64,000 bases of DNA, from the NCBI GenBank assembly GCA_032207245.1, contig CM063504.1, forward strand, positions 21,302,565 through 21,366,564. Direction: 5' to 3'. Each line of letters opens with the position of its first letter. Position 1 is the stretch's first letter. The position numbers and the translations under genes were made by a program. This DNA is from Pardosa pseudoannulata. Taxonomy: Eukaryota; Arthropoda; Arachnida; Araneae; Lycosidae. The notes under the pieces are model-generated. The model saw only the letters and a program-made list of their open reading frames with translations, had not been told where the DNA came from and ran no database searches. Shown here one piece after another: positions 40,123-50,714 of the stretch.

Positions 40123-40439
40123 GTATATTATGTATAACACTACTATTGATGGAATGTATCGAAGGGAAGAGGAAGAATAATTTGAACCTTAATTACTTAC
40201 GGTTATCCATAAATATATTACGTATAACACTACTATTAATGGAATGTATCGAAGAGAAAGGGAACAATCAGAGTGACAAACAGAGATATTATAAAAATCT
40301 TTGTTTAATGGCAAAAATTTTGGAAGTTGAAAAAAAATTATAGTGGTTTAGCATTATAACCTAATTTTAGAAAAAATATAGAAAAATTTTTATAAAATTA
40401 ATTAAGACAAAACAATGACTCAAAGAATTATACGATAAA

Positions 40440-42610
40440 TAGTAAACTGGAATGAATAATAAAGAAAAGGGAGAATGAAACTGTATATTTTTTCTTCTTT
40501 TTAAACTATTATTTTTTATTAATTTATTTATCGTAGACATTTCTAAGTGATTACAATTAACCTAAAAATATTACCCTGTGATTAAAACATATATCATATT
40601 TTACTTTAAAATTTTATCCATGTTACTAAGATATGAAAAGTCCTCTTTTGCGGTAGTGCTGCCATCTAGTAGAAATTACGTTAAATATTAAGTTTAAATA
40701 TACACAACATTACTCATAGTGCATCTTCTCCCCCAATCATGTCCTTTTTAAGTTATAATAAGAGATTTGAAAAAATTTTTTCAATTTTACAACTCCTCTT
40801 CAACCTCCACTCAAAATACAGTTTCTTTTAAGTCAAAGAGTTTTTTGCTGGATGAGATCCCGCCTACCATCCTCTTATTTTAAATTAATTTTACAATTTA
40901 CACTAAATCACAAATTTGTGATGAAAATCACACTCAGTTTATTTAATTTGTGATTAAGTGAATGTTTCAGTCTATTTAGTATGAATGTTATGTGTTTCCT
41001 TTGTGTTTTCTTTGTTAATTCAATTAGATTTTAAATATTCAATTTTTGTAAAATTTTTCCTCAAAATGTTGTTTTTGTTTATGTATCAATTTGTTGAGTT
41101 ACGATCCCCTCGCCGGATTTCAAACGCCACGCTGCAAGCACGCCACGCACGCAAGCTGCAAGCACGCCAATTTCGCCAAATGTGGTTGAAGCACCAACAA
41201 GATCCATGATTAGAAACATGAGAGTGGGCTAAGAAGAGGAGTTGAAAAAACGTAAATATGTGATGTGAAAATAATATATAAAATCTCTGTTTTACTGTGC
41301 CCGATCTCATTTCAAAAGGTAAGGTGTGGATACTTAATCATTATTATTTGCATTATTAACCAGAGTATTAATATAATTTCAATTGATAGACAGAATTTTA
41401 GAATATATATAAAAAAAATTACTATATATATAACTATGAATTGTTAAAACGTAATTTTAAAAATATATTGTCAAATTTTATAAAATAAAAATTTTACAAG
41501 GTATTTACAAAACAATTTTTAAAAATTAATCAAAGAAAGATATAGAATGAACAGTAAATAGTAAAACCATACATTAAAGGTAAAAATAATAATGATATTA
41601 TTTCATACTTTACAAATAATGCAATTGTGCATTGATATATTATCTGTATACAATTTTGGATTCTTATATTTCAACACCAAAACTTTTCCCATACCATTAT
41701 AAAAAAAAGGCAGTTTTTGGTAGGGCTGCCATCTATTTTCGTTTATAATAACTATGTTGTAAAACTTACTCAGGGTGCATCTCCTTCTTTAAACATACTT
41801 TTATATTTTTAAAAAATGTGAATAGAATATCTAGATTTTTTTAAGTTGCAGAAGATATAAAATCCGAATACATTTCTTTATGAAAATATGCGAAATCCAT
41901 TATTATCTAAAAAAATGCATTAGCAATTTTTTTGTTATTTATCTGTCATCTGTAATACCAGATTACAAAAAAAAATTCATTAGTATTTACGCAGTCACTA
42001 ATTACTTTTGATAATTACATAAGTGTTACATAATTTCTCACTATATAGTGATATAGCAAATCGTATTACTTTTCTGAATTTTCCTATTTTCTTATCACTA
42101 ATTTATTGAAATCTGTAATTTTTAAAATAATCTATAATCAAAAAACATTATTTTACGCATATAATAATGGTTCTACGTTTTATTTTTTAAAGTTATATAT
42201 TGCCAACCATTTTATTTTATTCATTTATTTTTTAAAATGTATGAGTTACAGATTCTCAAAATTATCAGGACCAAAGCTCTTACATTCAGGTGAGAATTTT
42301 ATGTATAAGAAATAAATAATTTAAGTATATTTATAGTACTAATATAGTACCATGCATCTAATTTTACTTTTTAATTTATTTACATCTAAAAAAAATTAAA
42401 AATTATGGATTTTTAATACTAGGATCAAAACTCTTAGGCTTTGAGGAATGCTTAATGTTTAAAAATTAACATTTTTATAAATTTATAATAATAAAAGAAT
42501 CAAAATTATATTTTATTGTAAAAAATATATTATTTGACAAGTTTTAATTATGTTACTGTATTAGTTTTATTTGGGAAAGTATTAATTTACTAAATGTGTA
42601 CATAGATGGC
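40440..42610. other. AT-rich region with old TGCCATCTA-containing duplicates
   Basis: GTGCTGCCATCTAGTAG near 40660 and GGCTGCCATCTATTTTC near 41720 share loosely similar surroundings, including CATAGTGCATCTTC and CAGGGTGCATCTCC about 60-70 bp downstream. An inverse match, ATAGATGGCAGCACC, lies near 42603. This suggests an old dispersed or duplicated repeat. No confirmed gene. Confidence 0.4.
41086..41209 (+). CDS. Unidentified GC-richer short frame, possible exon
   Basis: Within AT-rich DNA, a CpG-rich patch encodes RSPRRISNATLQARHARK, continuing LQARQFRQMWLKHQQDP to a TGA. The octapeptide pattern LQARHARK/LQARQFRQ reflects a 24-bp direct repeat (GCTGCAAGCACGCCA at 41131 and 41155). No domain is recognised, and a proper acceptor site is not obvious. 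It could be a last exon of a host gene, a processed fragment or chance. Confidence 0.25.
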
Positions 42611-42841
42611 AGCACCTAAACTTCTTTTCTCTCATGATGCTGAATTGTAATATAGCATACGTTATCTGTATATGTGTGAATTTATACACACACACATTAT
42701 ATATAGCAGATAAATAAGTGGAACCTGTTAAACACGTTTTTGCACTTAAATCGTTTGATTTTTTTGGTCCAATTTTATCCATATATCTATAATTATAATA
42801 ATTGTAATGCATTGTAATCATGCTTGGTTTGTCCAAGTGGA

Positions 42842-43265
42842 TCAAATTTTGTCTAAATGTATTTCTAAAGCAATATCCACCACAGAATTTTTTAATGTTC
42901 CGATACTTTTGGATATACATTATACACACAGATGCTAATTTAACTGTTCTTAAAGTATTAAAAATTGTCATGATGAATGCTTTAGATTTATCAAACTTTC
43001 TTATTTATTTATTTTATAAAAAGTAAGAAGTAAAGTCAAATTTTGTCTAAAAGATCAAATTTTGTCTAAATGTATACCAAAACAATAATCACCACAGAAT
43101 TTTCTAATGTTCGGATACTTTTGGATATACCTTATACACACAGTTACTAATTTAGTTTGTAATGACTGTTCTTAAATTTGTTTCTAAATATTCAAAAAAT
43201 TATCATAAAAAATGCTTTAGATTTATTAAAACTTTCTTTTTTTTTTTTATAACACGTAAGAAAAA
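42842..43265. repeat. Tandem duplication, period 212 bp
   Basis: ATCAAATTTTGTCTAAATGT starts both copies (42842 and 43054). Each continues through CCACAGAATTTT and CTTTTGGATATAC to AATGCTTTAGATTTAT. Divergence is moderate, so the event is older than the 947-bp duplication further right. Confidence 0.9.
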
Positions 43266-43395
43266 AATTGTACATTATTACATAAAAGAATTTCATCTCA
43301 AAAAAACTAATTTACAATAAAAAGGAATTTTATTGCTTTAAACTGAATGAGCAAGTGCTATGCTCAATTTTCGAATTGACTGTACACTGCAAAAG

Positions 43396-43460
43396 CAGTC
43401 GATCCTCACCTAATCGGGGGCCATTTGTAGTTAATCCGAAAATGGGGTTAACCACTAGAG
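43396..43460 (+). mobile_element. Pogo-like terminal repeat fragment
   Basis: CAGTCGATCCTCACCTAATC, followed by GGGGGCCATTTGTAGTTAATCC, resembles the termini of pogo/Tigger elements. No partner end was located. Confidence 0.35.
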
Positions 43461-44158
43461 TTTAAAAGCAGCCGTCTACTGTGATTTGACTAGAATATAA
43501 ATTTTGACTAGAATGCTAATTGCGTTATAATTAAAGATAAAATTTCTTTACAGAAAACATCGAAATCATAGATCTCACTAAATTTAAACAATAAATAAAT
43601 ACTGATAATTAAAATAATGTAGAAAGTAAAAATAATTCCATTACATACTTTAAAAATTTATTACGTATCCTCATTTTCTAATAATTTCTTCTTAAAACCT
43701 ATCATTTTAGTTTCTTCAGTGAAAAATTCAGTTAATGAATATTTAAAATTATGTTTATATTAGTCTCTCCTAAAAGTATAAAATTAATTCATTGATTTAA
43801 TGGCAACAATCGTGAAATCAATATTATGCAGAATTCAAAAGATACAAGATATTTTTCTACGACTAACGTTTCTCACTAAAAACAGAACTCACGTCATACG
43901 ATATGTCTTCATTAATTCTATGAAGAAATGCAGGATACAAGATAGTTTCAGTGATTATGTCAAAACGAAAGAGAAACGGACAAAGGCTTATCCATAGAAA
44001 TTGTGGGACTAACAAGAAATGGCTTAAATATTTTTATTTTCTTTTTTGCCTTTATTAACATCGGATTCTACAAAGCTACAAATTTTGTTGACCCATTTAT
44101 TATGGGAGTACCATATAGGTGGTCAACATTATTCCCTATGAAACTACACAACAAATAC

Positions 44159-44310
44159 GGCCCTTACTCTGGACATTGTGAGTCGGTTCTCACGTTCATT
44201 GTGATGTCGCTTTGAAGTCAGCTTGAGGACTTTCTACGAGCAAACCATCAATCTGACGTCAAAGTGACGTCACAACGAACGTGCAACTCGCAACGTCCAG
44301 AGTAAGGGCC
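44159..44310. mobile_element. MITE A, first copy (152 bp)
   Basis: The same element as at 45107-45263, with five bases missing near its right end. Confidence 0.8.
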
Positions 44311-44313
44311 TTA

Positions 44314-44476
44314 GGCTGCAACCATGTTACAGTCGACATATGTCACTGATTTCTACTTCATAATGACCTAAGAAATCGCCAGAGATGGGAATTTGGTACC
44401 ATAAACTTCCCTCTCTGACATCATTATGACGCAAAAGTCACCAGTGAAATATGTCGATTGTATTATGGTAGCACCC
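44314..44476. mobile_element. MITE B, first copy (163 bp)
   Basis: The same element as at 45267-45429 and the same length. Confidence 0.7.
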
Positions 44477-44485
44477 TATATCTAA

Positions 44486-44603
44486 GGGACGGTCTAACCA
44501 AAGTCGTTTAACGGCTAACCGCGATTAACCCATGGCGCCAACCAATGGTGAAACGCAATTCTCCATTTAAACAGAGATTAATCGTGGTTAGCCATTAAAC
44601 GAT
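44486..44603. mobile_element. MITE C, truncated copy
   Basis: It starts after TAA with GGGACGGTCTAACC and matches 45439-45573, but stops at the duplication join before its right terminus. Confidence 0.85.
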
Positions 44604-44746
44604 TTTATTACGTATCCTCATTTTCTAATAATTTCTTCTTAAAACCTATCATTTTAGTTTCTTCAGTGAAAAATTCAGTTAATGAATATTTAAAATTATG
44701 TTTATATTAGTCTCTCCTAAAAGTATAAAATTAATTCATTGATTTA

Positions 44747-45163
44747 ATGGCAACAAACGTGAAATCAATATTATGCAGAATTCAAGAGATACAAAATATT
44801 TTTCTACGACTAACGTTTCTCACTAAAAACAGAACTCACGTCATACGATATGCCTTCATTAATTCTAGCAAGAAATGCAGGATTCAAGATAGCTTCAGTG
44901 ATTATGTCAATACGAAAGAGAAAATGGACAAAGGCTTATCCATAGAAATTGTGGAACTAACAAAAAATGGCTTGAATATTTTTATTTTCTTTTTTGCCTT
45001 TATTAACATCGGATTCTACAAAGCTACAAATTTTGTTGACCCATTTATTATGGGAGTACCATATAGGTGGTCAACATTATTCCCTATGAAACTACACAAC
45101 AAATACGGCCCTTACTCTGGACATTGTGAGTCGGTTCTCACGTTCATTGTGATGTCGCTTTGA
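44747..45163 (+). CDS. Unrecognised 138-codon frame, doubtful
   Basis: The intact copy of a frame that is split in the first duplicate (43800-43997 and 44003-44215) by loss of one base near 43978. One hydrophobic segment (NIFIFFFAFINIGF) is visible; no domain is recognised. The last 18 codons or so lie inside MITE A, so the stop codon is transposon-derived. Neither splice sites nor homology support it. It is most likely chance. Confidence 0.15.
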   Translation: MATNVKSILCRIQEIQNIFLRLTFLTKNRTHVIRYAFINSSKKCRIQDSFSDYVNTKEKMDKGLSIEIVELTKNGLNIFIFFFAFINIGFYKATNFVDPFIMGVPYRWSTLFPMKLHNKYGPYSGHCESVLTFIVMSL

Positions 45164-45263
45164 AGTCAGCTTGAGGACTTTCTACGAGCAAACCATCAAT
45201 CTGACGTCAAAGTGACGTCCCAACGAACGTGCGAACCGACTCGCAACGTCCAGAGTAAGGGCC
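45107..45263. mobile_element. MITE A, second copy (157 bp)
   Basis: Terminal inverted repeats of roughly 60 bp begin GGCCCTTACTCTGGAC at both ends. Flanking triplets are TAC and TTA, close to but not an exact TWA duplication. It has no coding capacity of its own. Confidence 0.8.
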
Positions 45264-45266
45264 TTA

Positions 45267-45429
45267 GGCTGCAACCATGTTACAGTCGACATATGTCACT
45301 GATTTCTACATCATAATGACCTAAGAAATCGCCAGAGATGGGAATTTGGTACCATAAACTTCCCTCTCTGACATCATTATGACGCAAAAGTCACCAGTGA
45401 AATATGTCGATTGTATTATGGTAGCACCC
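45267..45429. mobile_element. MITE B, second copy (163 bp)
   Basis: Inverted ends GGCTGCAACCATGTTACA and GGGTGCTACCATAATACA (right end, complemented) continue through TCGACATAT and TCACTG. It lies three bases from MITE A and nine from MITE C. Confidence 0.7.
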
Positions 45430-45438
45430 TATATCTAA

Positions 45439-45573
45439 GGGACGGTCTAACCAAAGTCGTTTAACGGCTAACCGCGATTAACCCATGGTGCCAACCAATG
45501 GTGAAACGCAATTCTCCATTTAAACAGAGATTAATCGTGATTAGTCGTTAAACGATTTAGGTGAAACCGGCCC
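45439..45573. mobile_element. MITE C (135 bp), TAA target duplication
   Basis: Flanked by TAA at 45436-45438 and 45574-45576. The inverted repeats (GGGACGGTCTAACCAAAGTC / GGGCCGGTTTCACCTAAATC) are long, and the centre carries CCATGG and TTTAAA. A TWA target triplet points to PIF/Harbinger-type mobilisation. Confidence 0.85.
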
Positions 45574-45894
45574 TAAGTCTTACTCGGGAACCGAACATTT
45601 GGGAGCATAATACAATCTCTATACAATTCAATCGGCTGTCTTCATTGTTGCCCAGCAATTGGAGGAAGGTACTACGACAACAGAGAAAATTTTCTGATTA
45701 ATAGTATCCTTGTATAAGCTCGAATTTTTGCGTTGAGTGAAAATACCTTGACAAGCATATTTACTTAGTGCTAATGCAGTGAATATAATTTTACAAATGC
45801 AGATTTTCTGTGGTATTATCCCTCAAATTATAATTTTTCGTTGAACCAGCTTCTTGCTGGAGGTTACTAAGGGGCAAATGAACATGAAGATTAA

Positions 45895-46029
45895 GAGCCG
45901 GTCTCACCTAAATCGTTTAATGGCTAACCACGTTTAATCTCTGTTTAAATGGAGAATTGCATTTCACCATTGGTTGGCGCCATGGGTTAATCTTGGTTAG
46001 CCGATAAACGTCGATGGTGAGACCGGTCC
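45895..46029. mobile_element. MITE C, copy with TAA duplication (inverted)
   Basis: Begins GAGCCGGTCTCACC after TAA (45892-45894) and ends before TAA (46030-46032). The interior is in the opposite orientation to 45439-45573. 135 bp. Confidence 0.85.
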
Positions 46030-46032
46030 TAA

Positions 46033-47379
46033 AAGGCAAGCATGACACGCGTGCTCTACAAAAGCATATGCTGTGTATGCTGTGAACTCAAATCTATCTA
46101 CAATCATAAATACACTGAAAAAAAAACTATAAAGTGCAATCAAAATACAGGAGGCATGGCTGACTATTCCAAGTGTAGACTCTATAAAAACATTTAAAGT
46201 CATAAATTACTTAAGTTTCTCCAATTCAATTTTGCCTGAAATTAGCAGAATAAACCTGTTGTCATACAAAAACGCTAAACATGTCATCAAAACGTAGTTC
46301 ATGAAGCTCATTTGACTAGTGAGCTGCTTTGTTAATCACAAGTATACCAGGAGAATGTATTTCCTTTATTAGTACACTCATCGGAATCAAGTTTGAAAGA
46401 ACCGGAACTAGGCTCTTTGGTGCGCTTCGTGGAAAACTGATTTGCGCCCCTATTAACAAATAGAGTGGAAAAAATATATATAAGTTTTTATCCGTGTAGT
46501 ATACATTCAGAATGCACTCAACTTACAGAATAAAAAATGATCAACTTTATCCCTATGTATTATATAAAGAATAAATATATATAACATTGTCCTACGTTTA
46601 GCGTCGATGATTTTGTCATAGTTGTGTCAAGCTGTTTGTGTTATCTTTTTCAATATACAGTATAGTTATATTCTCTGTACCAACGAGAAGAGTTGATAGG
46701 ATTTTATCACTTTCGGCGTGCTAGAAGAACATTCCCATTAAGCAGTCGTCGTCTGAAAGGTCCTCAATGTAATTGCTAAATTTATGTATGTATTTGCTCT
46801 CTAATTCTTTGATTCTATCTGATGAAATATTTCTAAAATTTCGAATGCACTTATTTTCTTGGAGTCTTTTAGTACTGATAATTTGAAACTGACTTTTGGG
46901 AAATGGCTGACTTTACGTGTATTTAAATTAGCAAAATTTGGAAGGGAATGTATGATAAGGGAATTAAAAAGTTTTTCTTTCACGACGGTTGTTTATTTCC
47001 TTATTTTGTGACGAGATTCGAGGAATATGAAGATCACACTTAGATTGTTGGCATTGGAAGTCTACATTTTTTTAAAATTTTATTTGATCGTAACATTGCA
47101 ACTTCATTTTCAAATAGCCTATTTTAAGCAAAAGTACACTTTTTATTTATTGCTTTCAAAATCTTCCTGGACTCAAATATTTTTATTCATTACTGAAATA
47201 TGACAAATTTATATTCTATACATACTTTAAACATAATATCATTTTTTGCATTGTATCCATAACTTTATGTTCTTATTTAGATATATAAAGAAATCTTTAT
47301 CAAAACCAGTTATTTATACAATTAACAAAGTATATCTTATCAATTCAGCAAAATTAAAATTCCATTATTAATACCACGC
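46033..47379. other. No gene seen
   Basis: Moderately AT-rich. The frames at 45997-46203 and 46801-46983 show no domain. No repeat border was recognised. Confidence 0.55.
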
Positions 47380-48154
47380 TGTGACGACTTCAATATTCTC
47401 GAGTGAGAGGTAAAGTGAAAAATGGATCACAGTCAAAGATTAATTGGAAATTTCTTTTAATCTTGATTAACTACGCCTATTTACAAGGGAATTTTAATTC
47501 CCAAATCATGTAGAACTGCAAAGGAGGGTTGCCGGTATAATTTCCTCACGACGATCACAGTCGAAAGAAAAACAAGAAATTTAATAATCTGTTACAAGTG
47601 GGGAGGCTTTTCAGGGTGCAATCAAACCCAATCTATCCCCCATCCGGTATCAGAGACTCTGCCGCTCCATATATGAGCGGACTTTACGAATCTCCCGAAC
47701 TAGAAAGCTGGCTCTGGTAACAAAAAGACGAAAACCTCCACGAGGTCAACACACCTACGTAAAAAATGACGAAAAGCCCTGAATCACAAAATTGTAGGCT
47801 TTTTATACCTGGGAGTCAGTTACGTTTTCGTCAACTGTTTTTTGGGTCAGTTAAGACCCCAGTCACTTGAGAACTCCAGCTAAAGTTTCAGTTAGATTTT
47901 ATAGATGAATCGTCATTGACTGGCTGTTCCGATTCTAAAAACTGGGTGCAATCCTCTCGTCTCATTACCGTCACCTATCAAGGGGCGTAATACCCATTCA
48001 AACGAACTGTCAGCATCTCAGACACTGCGACGCCACGCTATTGTCCTGGTAAACAGGTGAGATCCAATCAGCTGTTCTGGCGAGTGCTCGGAACAAATGA
48101 GAGTCTTCACAACGTTTTTGGCACCAGATGGTGCAAAAACACAATTATAACACA
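47380..48154 (-). mobile_element. LTR-like element (about 775 bp)
   Basis: Plus-strand ends are TGTGACGAC and ATAACACA. On the minus strand GGTATAAAAAGCC gives a good TATA box in the middle, with the start near TGTGTTATAATTG. Just inside that start lies a palindrome GCACCA-TC-TGGTGC. Flanking bases do not form a duplication, so it may be one LTR of a larger damaged element that includes the GC-rich DNA on its right. Confidence 0.5.
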
Positions 48155-48720
48155 AAAGTTTTCCAACAACCAAAATTAAACTAATTAAAGATTGTAAAAC
48201 AAAACAGAAACTTAAACCTTTTTAAAGGACTTTGAACACGATAATCAAAATTGTGTTTTCACGCTGACCCAGGCATTCGCCCATACAGCAGCAACTACTA
48301 AAGACCGTCGCCGCAACAGCAACCACAACAGCTACAAAGCTGCCGCTGACCTACGAGAGGCTCCGTCCTGGCTCGAAATTAATGTAGACGACCCCAGTAA
48401 GGAACAATACCACTTCGGCAAGTTCGGGACTACCAGGGAAGTCGAAAGAGAAGGATCACTCAGGAAACCCCGGGTTCGTGAAACCCGAGTATACCTAAAG
48501 GAGGTATACCCCTTGAGGTTGTCAGACGGCTATCATCGGCCTAGGAGGGACACTCCTAGTTACCAGGGGCGCCACGTGGAGGCTGATAGCTGTCCTAGGT
48601 GAGGTACCGTAGTACAACACCCTGAGGCTCAACTCCAGAGCTGTGCCAAAGCACCGCTGTGGTGTATCACTGCCCCACCCCCCACGATAATCAAAAGAAA
48701 AATTTCTTGGTTCCACTTAG
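48155..48720. other. GC-rich unassigned segment, probably retroelement interior
   Basis: 48240-48720 is the most GC-rich stretch of the window. The plus strand is open without an ATG from 48213 to 48599, giving SWLEINVDDPSKEQYHFGKF and an Arg/Pro-rich continuation that stops beside a GTGAGG donor-like site. The minus strand has a 64-codon frame at 48522-48716 with NFSFDYRGGWGSDTPQRCFG. I recognise neither. Adjacency to the LTR suggests retrotransposon origin; a host exon is possible. Confidence 0.3.
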
Positions 48721-49275
48721 TAAAAAATACTAAATATCCTCGTAATTTAAATCTAATGATTCTACCACAAAGTGCATATGGCAAATTAAAATTACATTGG
48801 CTGCACCAACGAGGACCATCTACCTTAAAACAAAAGTTTAAGATGATTTTGGGTATCCCCGGGTGTACAATCCACAGCAGCTCCTAATATACAATTCGGT
48901 ATAGTAAATGCAGTAAAAATATCTCAAACCAACACATACAAATACAAAACAGACAAAATAACACAGGAAATAAAAAAATAATAATCATAAAATTAAAAAA
49001 TAAATAAAAAATAAAATAAAATAAATAATGATAATAATTACAAGATAATTGCATGAAAATAAATACAAAAGCACGGTACAGTGAAAGTTATATATTCAGA
49101 ATCAGCCTTGTTATGGGGCCTGCAGATTCTCTGAATTCTCCATTAGCCAACCGAACAGTTTGCTTAGTTTGGATGAGAGAGTTTTGTTACAAATTAGCTG
49201 ATCAGCCTAGACACCCTTCAGGTCTGGTCTGAAACTGCATTGCTTTATTAGCGATTAGAACTAATAGAACATTAA

Positions 49276-49409
49276 GAGCCTGTCTCACCAAAGTCGTTTA
49301 ATGGTTAATCATGATTAACCCATGACGCCAACTAATGGTGGGATGCAATTCTCCGTTTAAACAGAGATTAATCGTGGTTAGCGTTAAACGACTTTGATGA
49401 GACTGGCCC
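49276..49409. mobile_element. MITE C, copy with TAA duplication
   Basis: 134 bp between TAA (49273-49275) and TAA (49410-49412), starting GAGCCTGTCTCACC and ending GACTGGCCC. Confidence 0.85.
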
Positions 49410-49797
49410 TAAACTCTTTACAATTGAACTAGAGAGTTAACAAAATTGTAGATAACATTGACTTGACGATTATCTCTAATTCGCTATAATTAAATGCGCA
49501 GTTAATCTTTGATTTGTTATAATGGCAAGTCCAGGCTTTTGTTCTATTTTTTATATCTTGAAAATGGTTTTTATAAGTCCTTTGCACTTTTGTTTATTTT
49601 AGTTATCTCTAAATTTTGTAGAAAAGGTAAATATATTTGTTCAAGTCTTCAAAATAACTAATTTGCTGCCATGCCTTTAAACATTTCAAATATTCTCTGA
49701 ACCTTGAATCGATGAACTGAAAATGATACAGAAAGTGTGGCATTAACAGTTATAAATGGAATTTAACAGTTGTAAGAAGATTTAATTTGATGTTTTA

Positions 49798-49885
49798 AAG
49801 GCGGTCTTACTAAAGTCGTTTAACGGCTAACCGAGATTAATCTCCATTTAAACGGAGAATTAAACGACTTTGGTCAGACTGGCCC
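49798..49885. mobile_element. MITE C, internally deleted copy (88 bp), TTA duplication
   Basis: It keeps both inverted ends, but the middle is reduced to CTCCATTTAAACGGAG. Flanked by TTA at 49795-49797 and 49886-49888. Confidence 0.8.
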
Positions 49886-49889
49886 TTAA

Positions 49890-50710
49890 TCTCTAATGAT
49901 TAAATGGTATTGCAGTTTGTTGATAGTCTATGGCATCATATTTTTTCAGCACTCATCACTTCGTACTCAGACAATATTCATGCGTTCGGAAGCGAAACTC
50001 ATTTTGAATCTTGAAGAGAATGTGTTAATGGTGATTCTTCTGTAGCATCATACAAAATAAAAACAAAAAACGTAGGCAATTTAATACGTGTACAAGGAAG
50101 TCATGTGGAGCACACATCAGATTTTCTTTTAATTTTGAAATTAATCAGACTCACATTTAAAAATGCAATAAAAGTTGAATAAATTAAACAAATAATCGTT
50201 TAAAATATAATAAAAACGTATAAGATGCATTGAGCTTCATAGGCTTCCTTGAAATTCATAAATCGCAGATGGATGTACTAGTTGTACCCTTTTCCACTTA
50301 AGGTCTGAGAACAAAAAAATTAAATATATATCAAAACTTGATGAACTCAAATGAAAAGAATAAGTAATTTGTTTTGCAACTAATATAAACTGCATCTTCT
50401 TGTTTATTGAGGTTTTTTTTAACATTTGTGCTCTGTGTTTTAAAGGATGTTATTCATAAAAATAAAATCAATGGCACTCATTCATAAAATCTGCATCGAA
50501 CAACGTACGTTCTGTTCATTGACATGAGAGTAAATATTTATCACTTTCTTCTTGAGTGTTAAATGTGAAAGCTAATATCCGTAGACCTTGGTATGAATAT
50601 GTGTCATTGAAACAAAATAAGGGAAGTGTAAAATAGATTCACTTCATTAATCGTCCATCACTAAAAGATTTTCGATTTTCAGTTCTTCGTACAAACACAC
50701 ACGTACATAT
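49890..50710. other. No gene seen
   Basis: AT-rich, with no exon-like segment. The frame at 50237-50425 has no recognisable content. Confidence 0.55.
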
Positions 50711-50714
50711 ACAG

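Larger units (their letters stand above)
31925..40268. repeat. Higher-order satellite array (about nine 0.8-0.97 kb units)
   Basis: Units begin at the motif TTAAGGGGAAGAATAATTTG near 32801, 33768, 34656, 35585, 36462, 37275, 38182, about 39080 and 39946, with a partial unit before them. Each unit holds 90-bp monomers, a (TA)n tract at a fixed place, and a spacer of about 600 bp containing TTCTGTTTGCAGGAACATGC and AGGCCAAGCTGGGATTGGTC. The first two spacers are nearly identical; later ones carry many short deletions. Because 90 is divisible by three, the monomers give open 30-residue repeat frames. These are listed here and not as genes. Confidence 0.95.
43657..45556. repeat. Recent tandem duplication, period about 947-953 bp
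   Basis: 43657-44603 is repeated from 44604 to about 45556, with only scattered substitutions and a few small indels. Both units open with TTTATTACGTATCCTCA. The join falls inside the third MITE of the first unit, cutting it short, so duplication happened after the three MITEs were in place. Confidence 0.95.

Noticed and set aside
31858..40343. A family of 65-141 codon frames with 30-residue repeats (LRLSIHMLRITLLLMECIE type)
   Set aside because: The frames exist because the 90-bp monomer is a multiple of three. They are interrupted by TA tracts, carry no start context and decay with the array. Treated as satellite DNA.
42582..42971. A 129-codon minus-strand frame
   Set aside because: It overlaps a tandem-duplicated AT-rich repeat and shows no domain or splice support.
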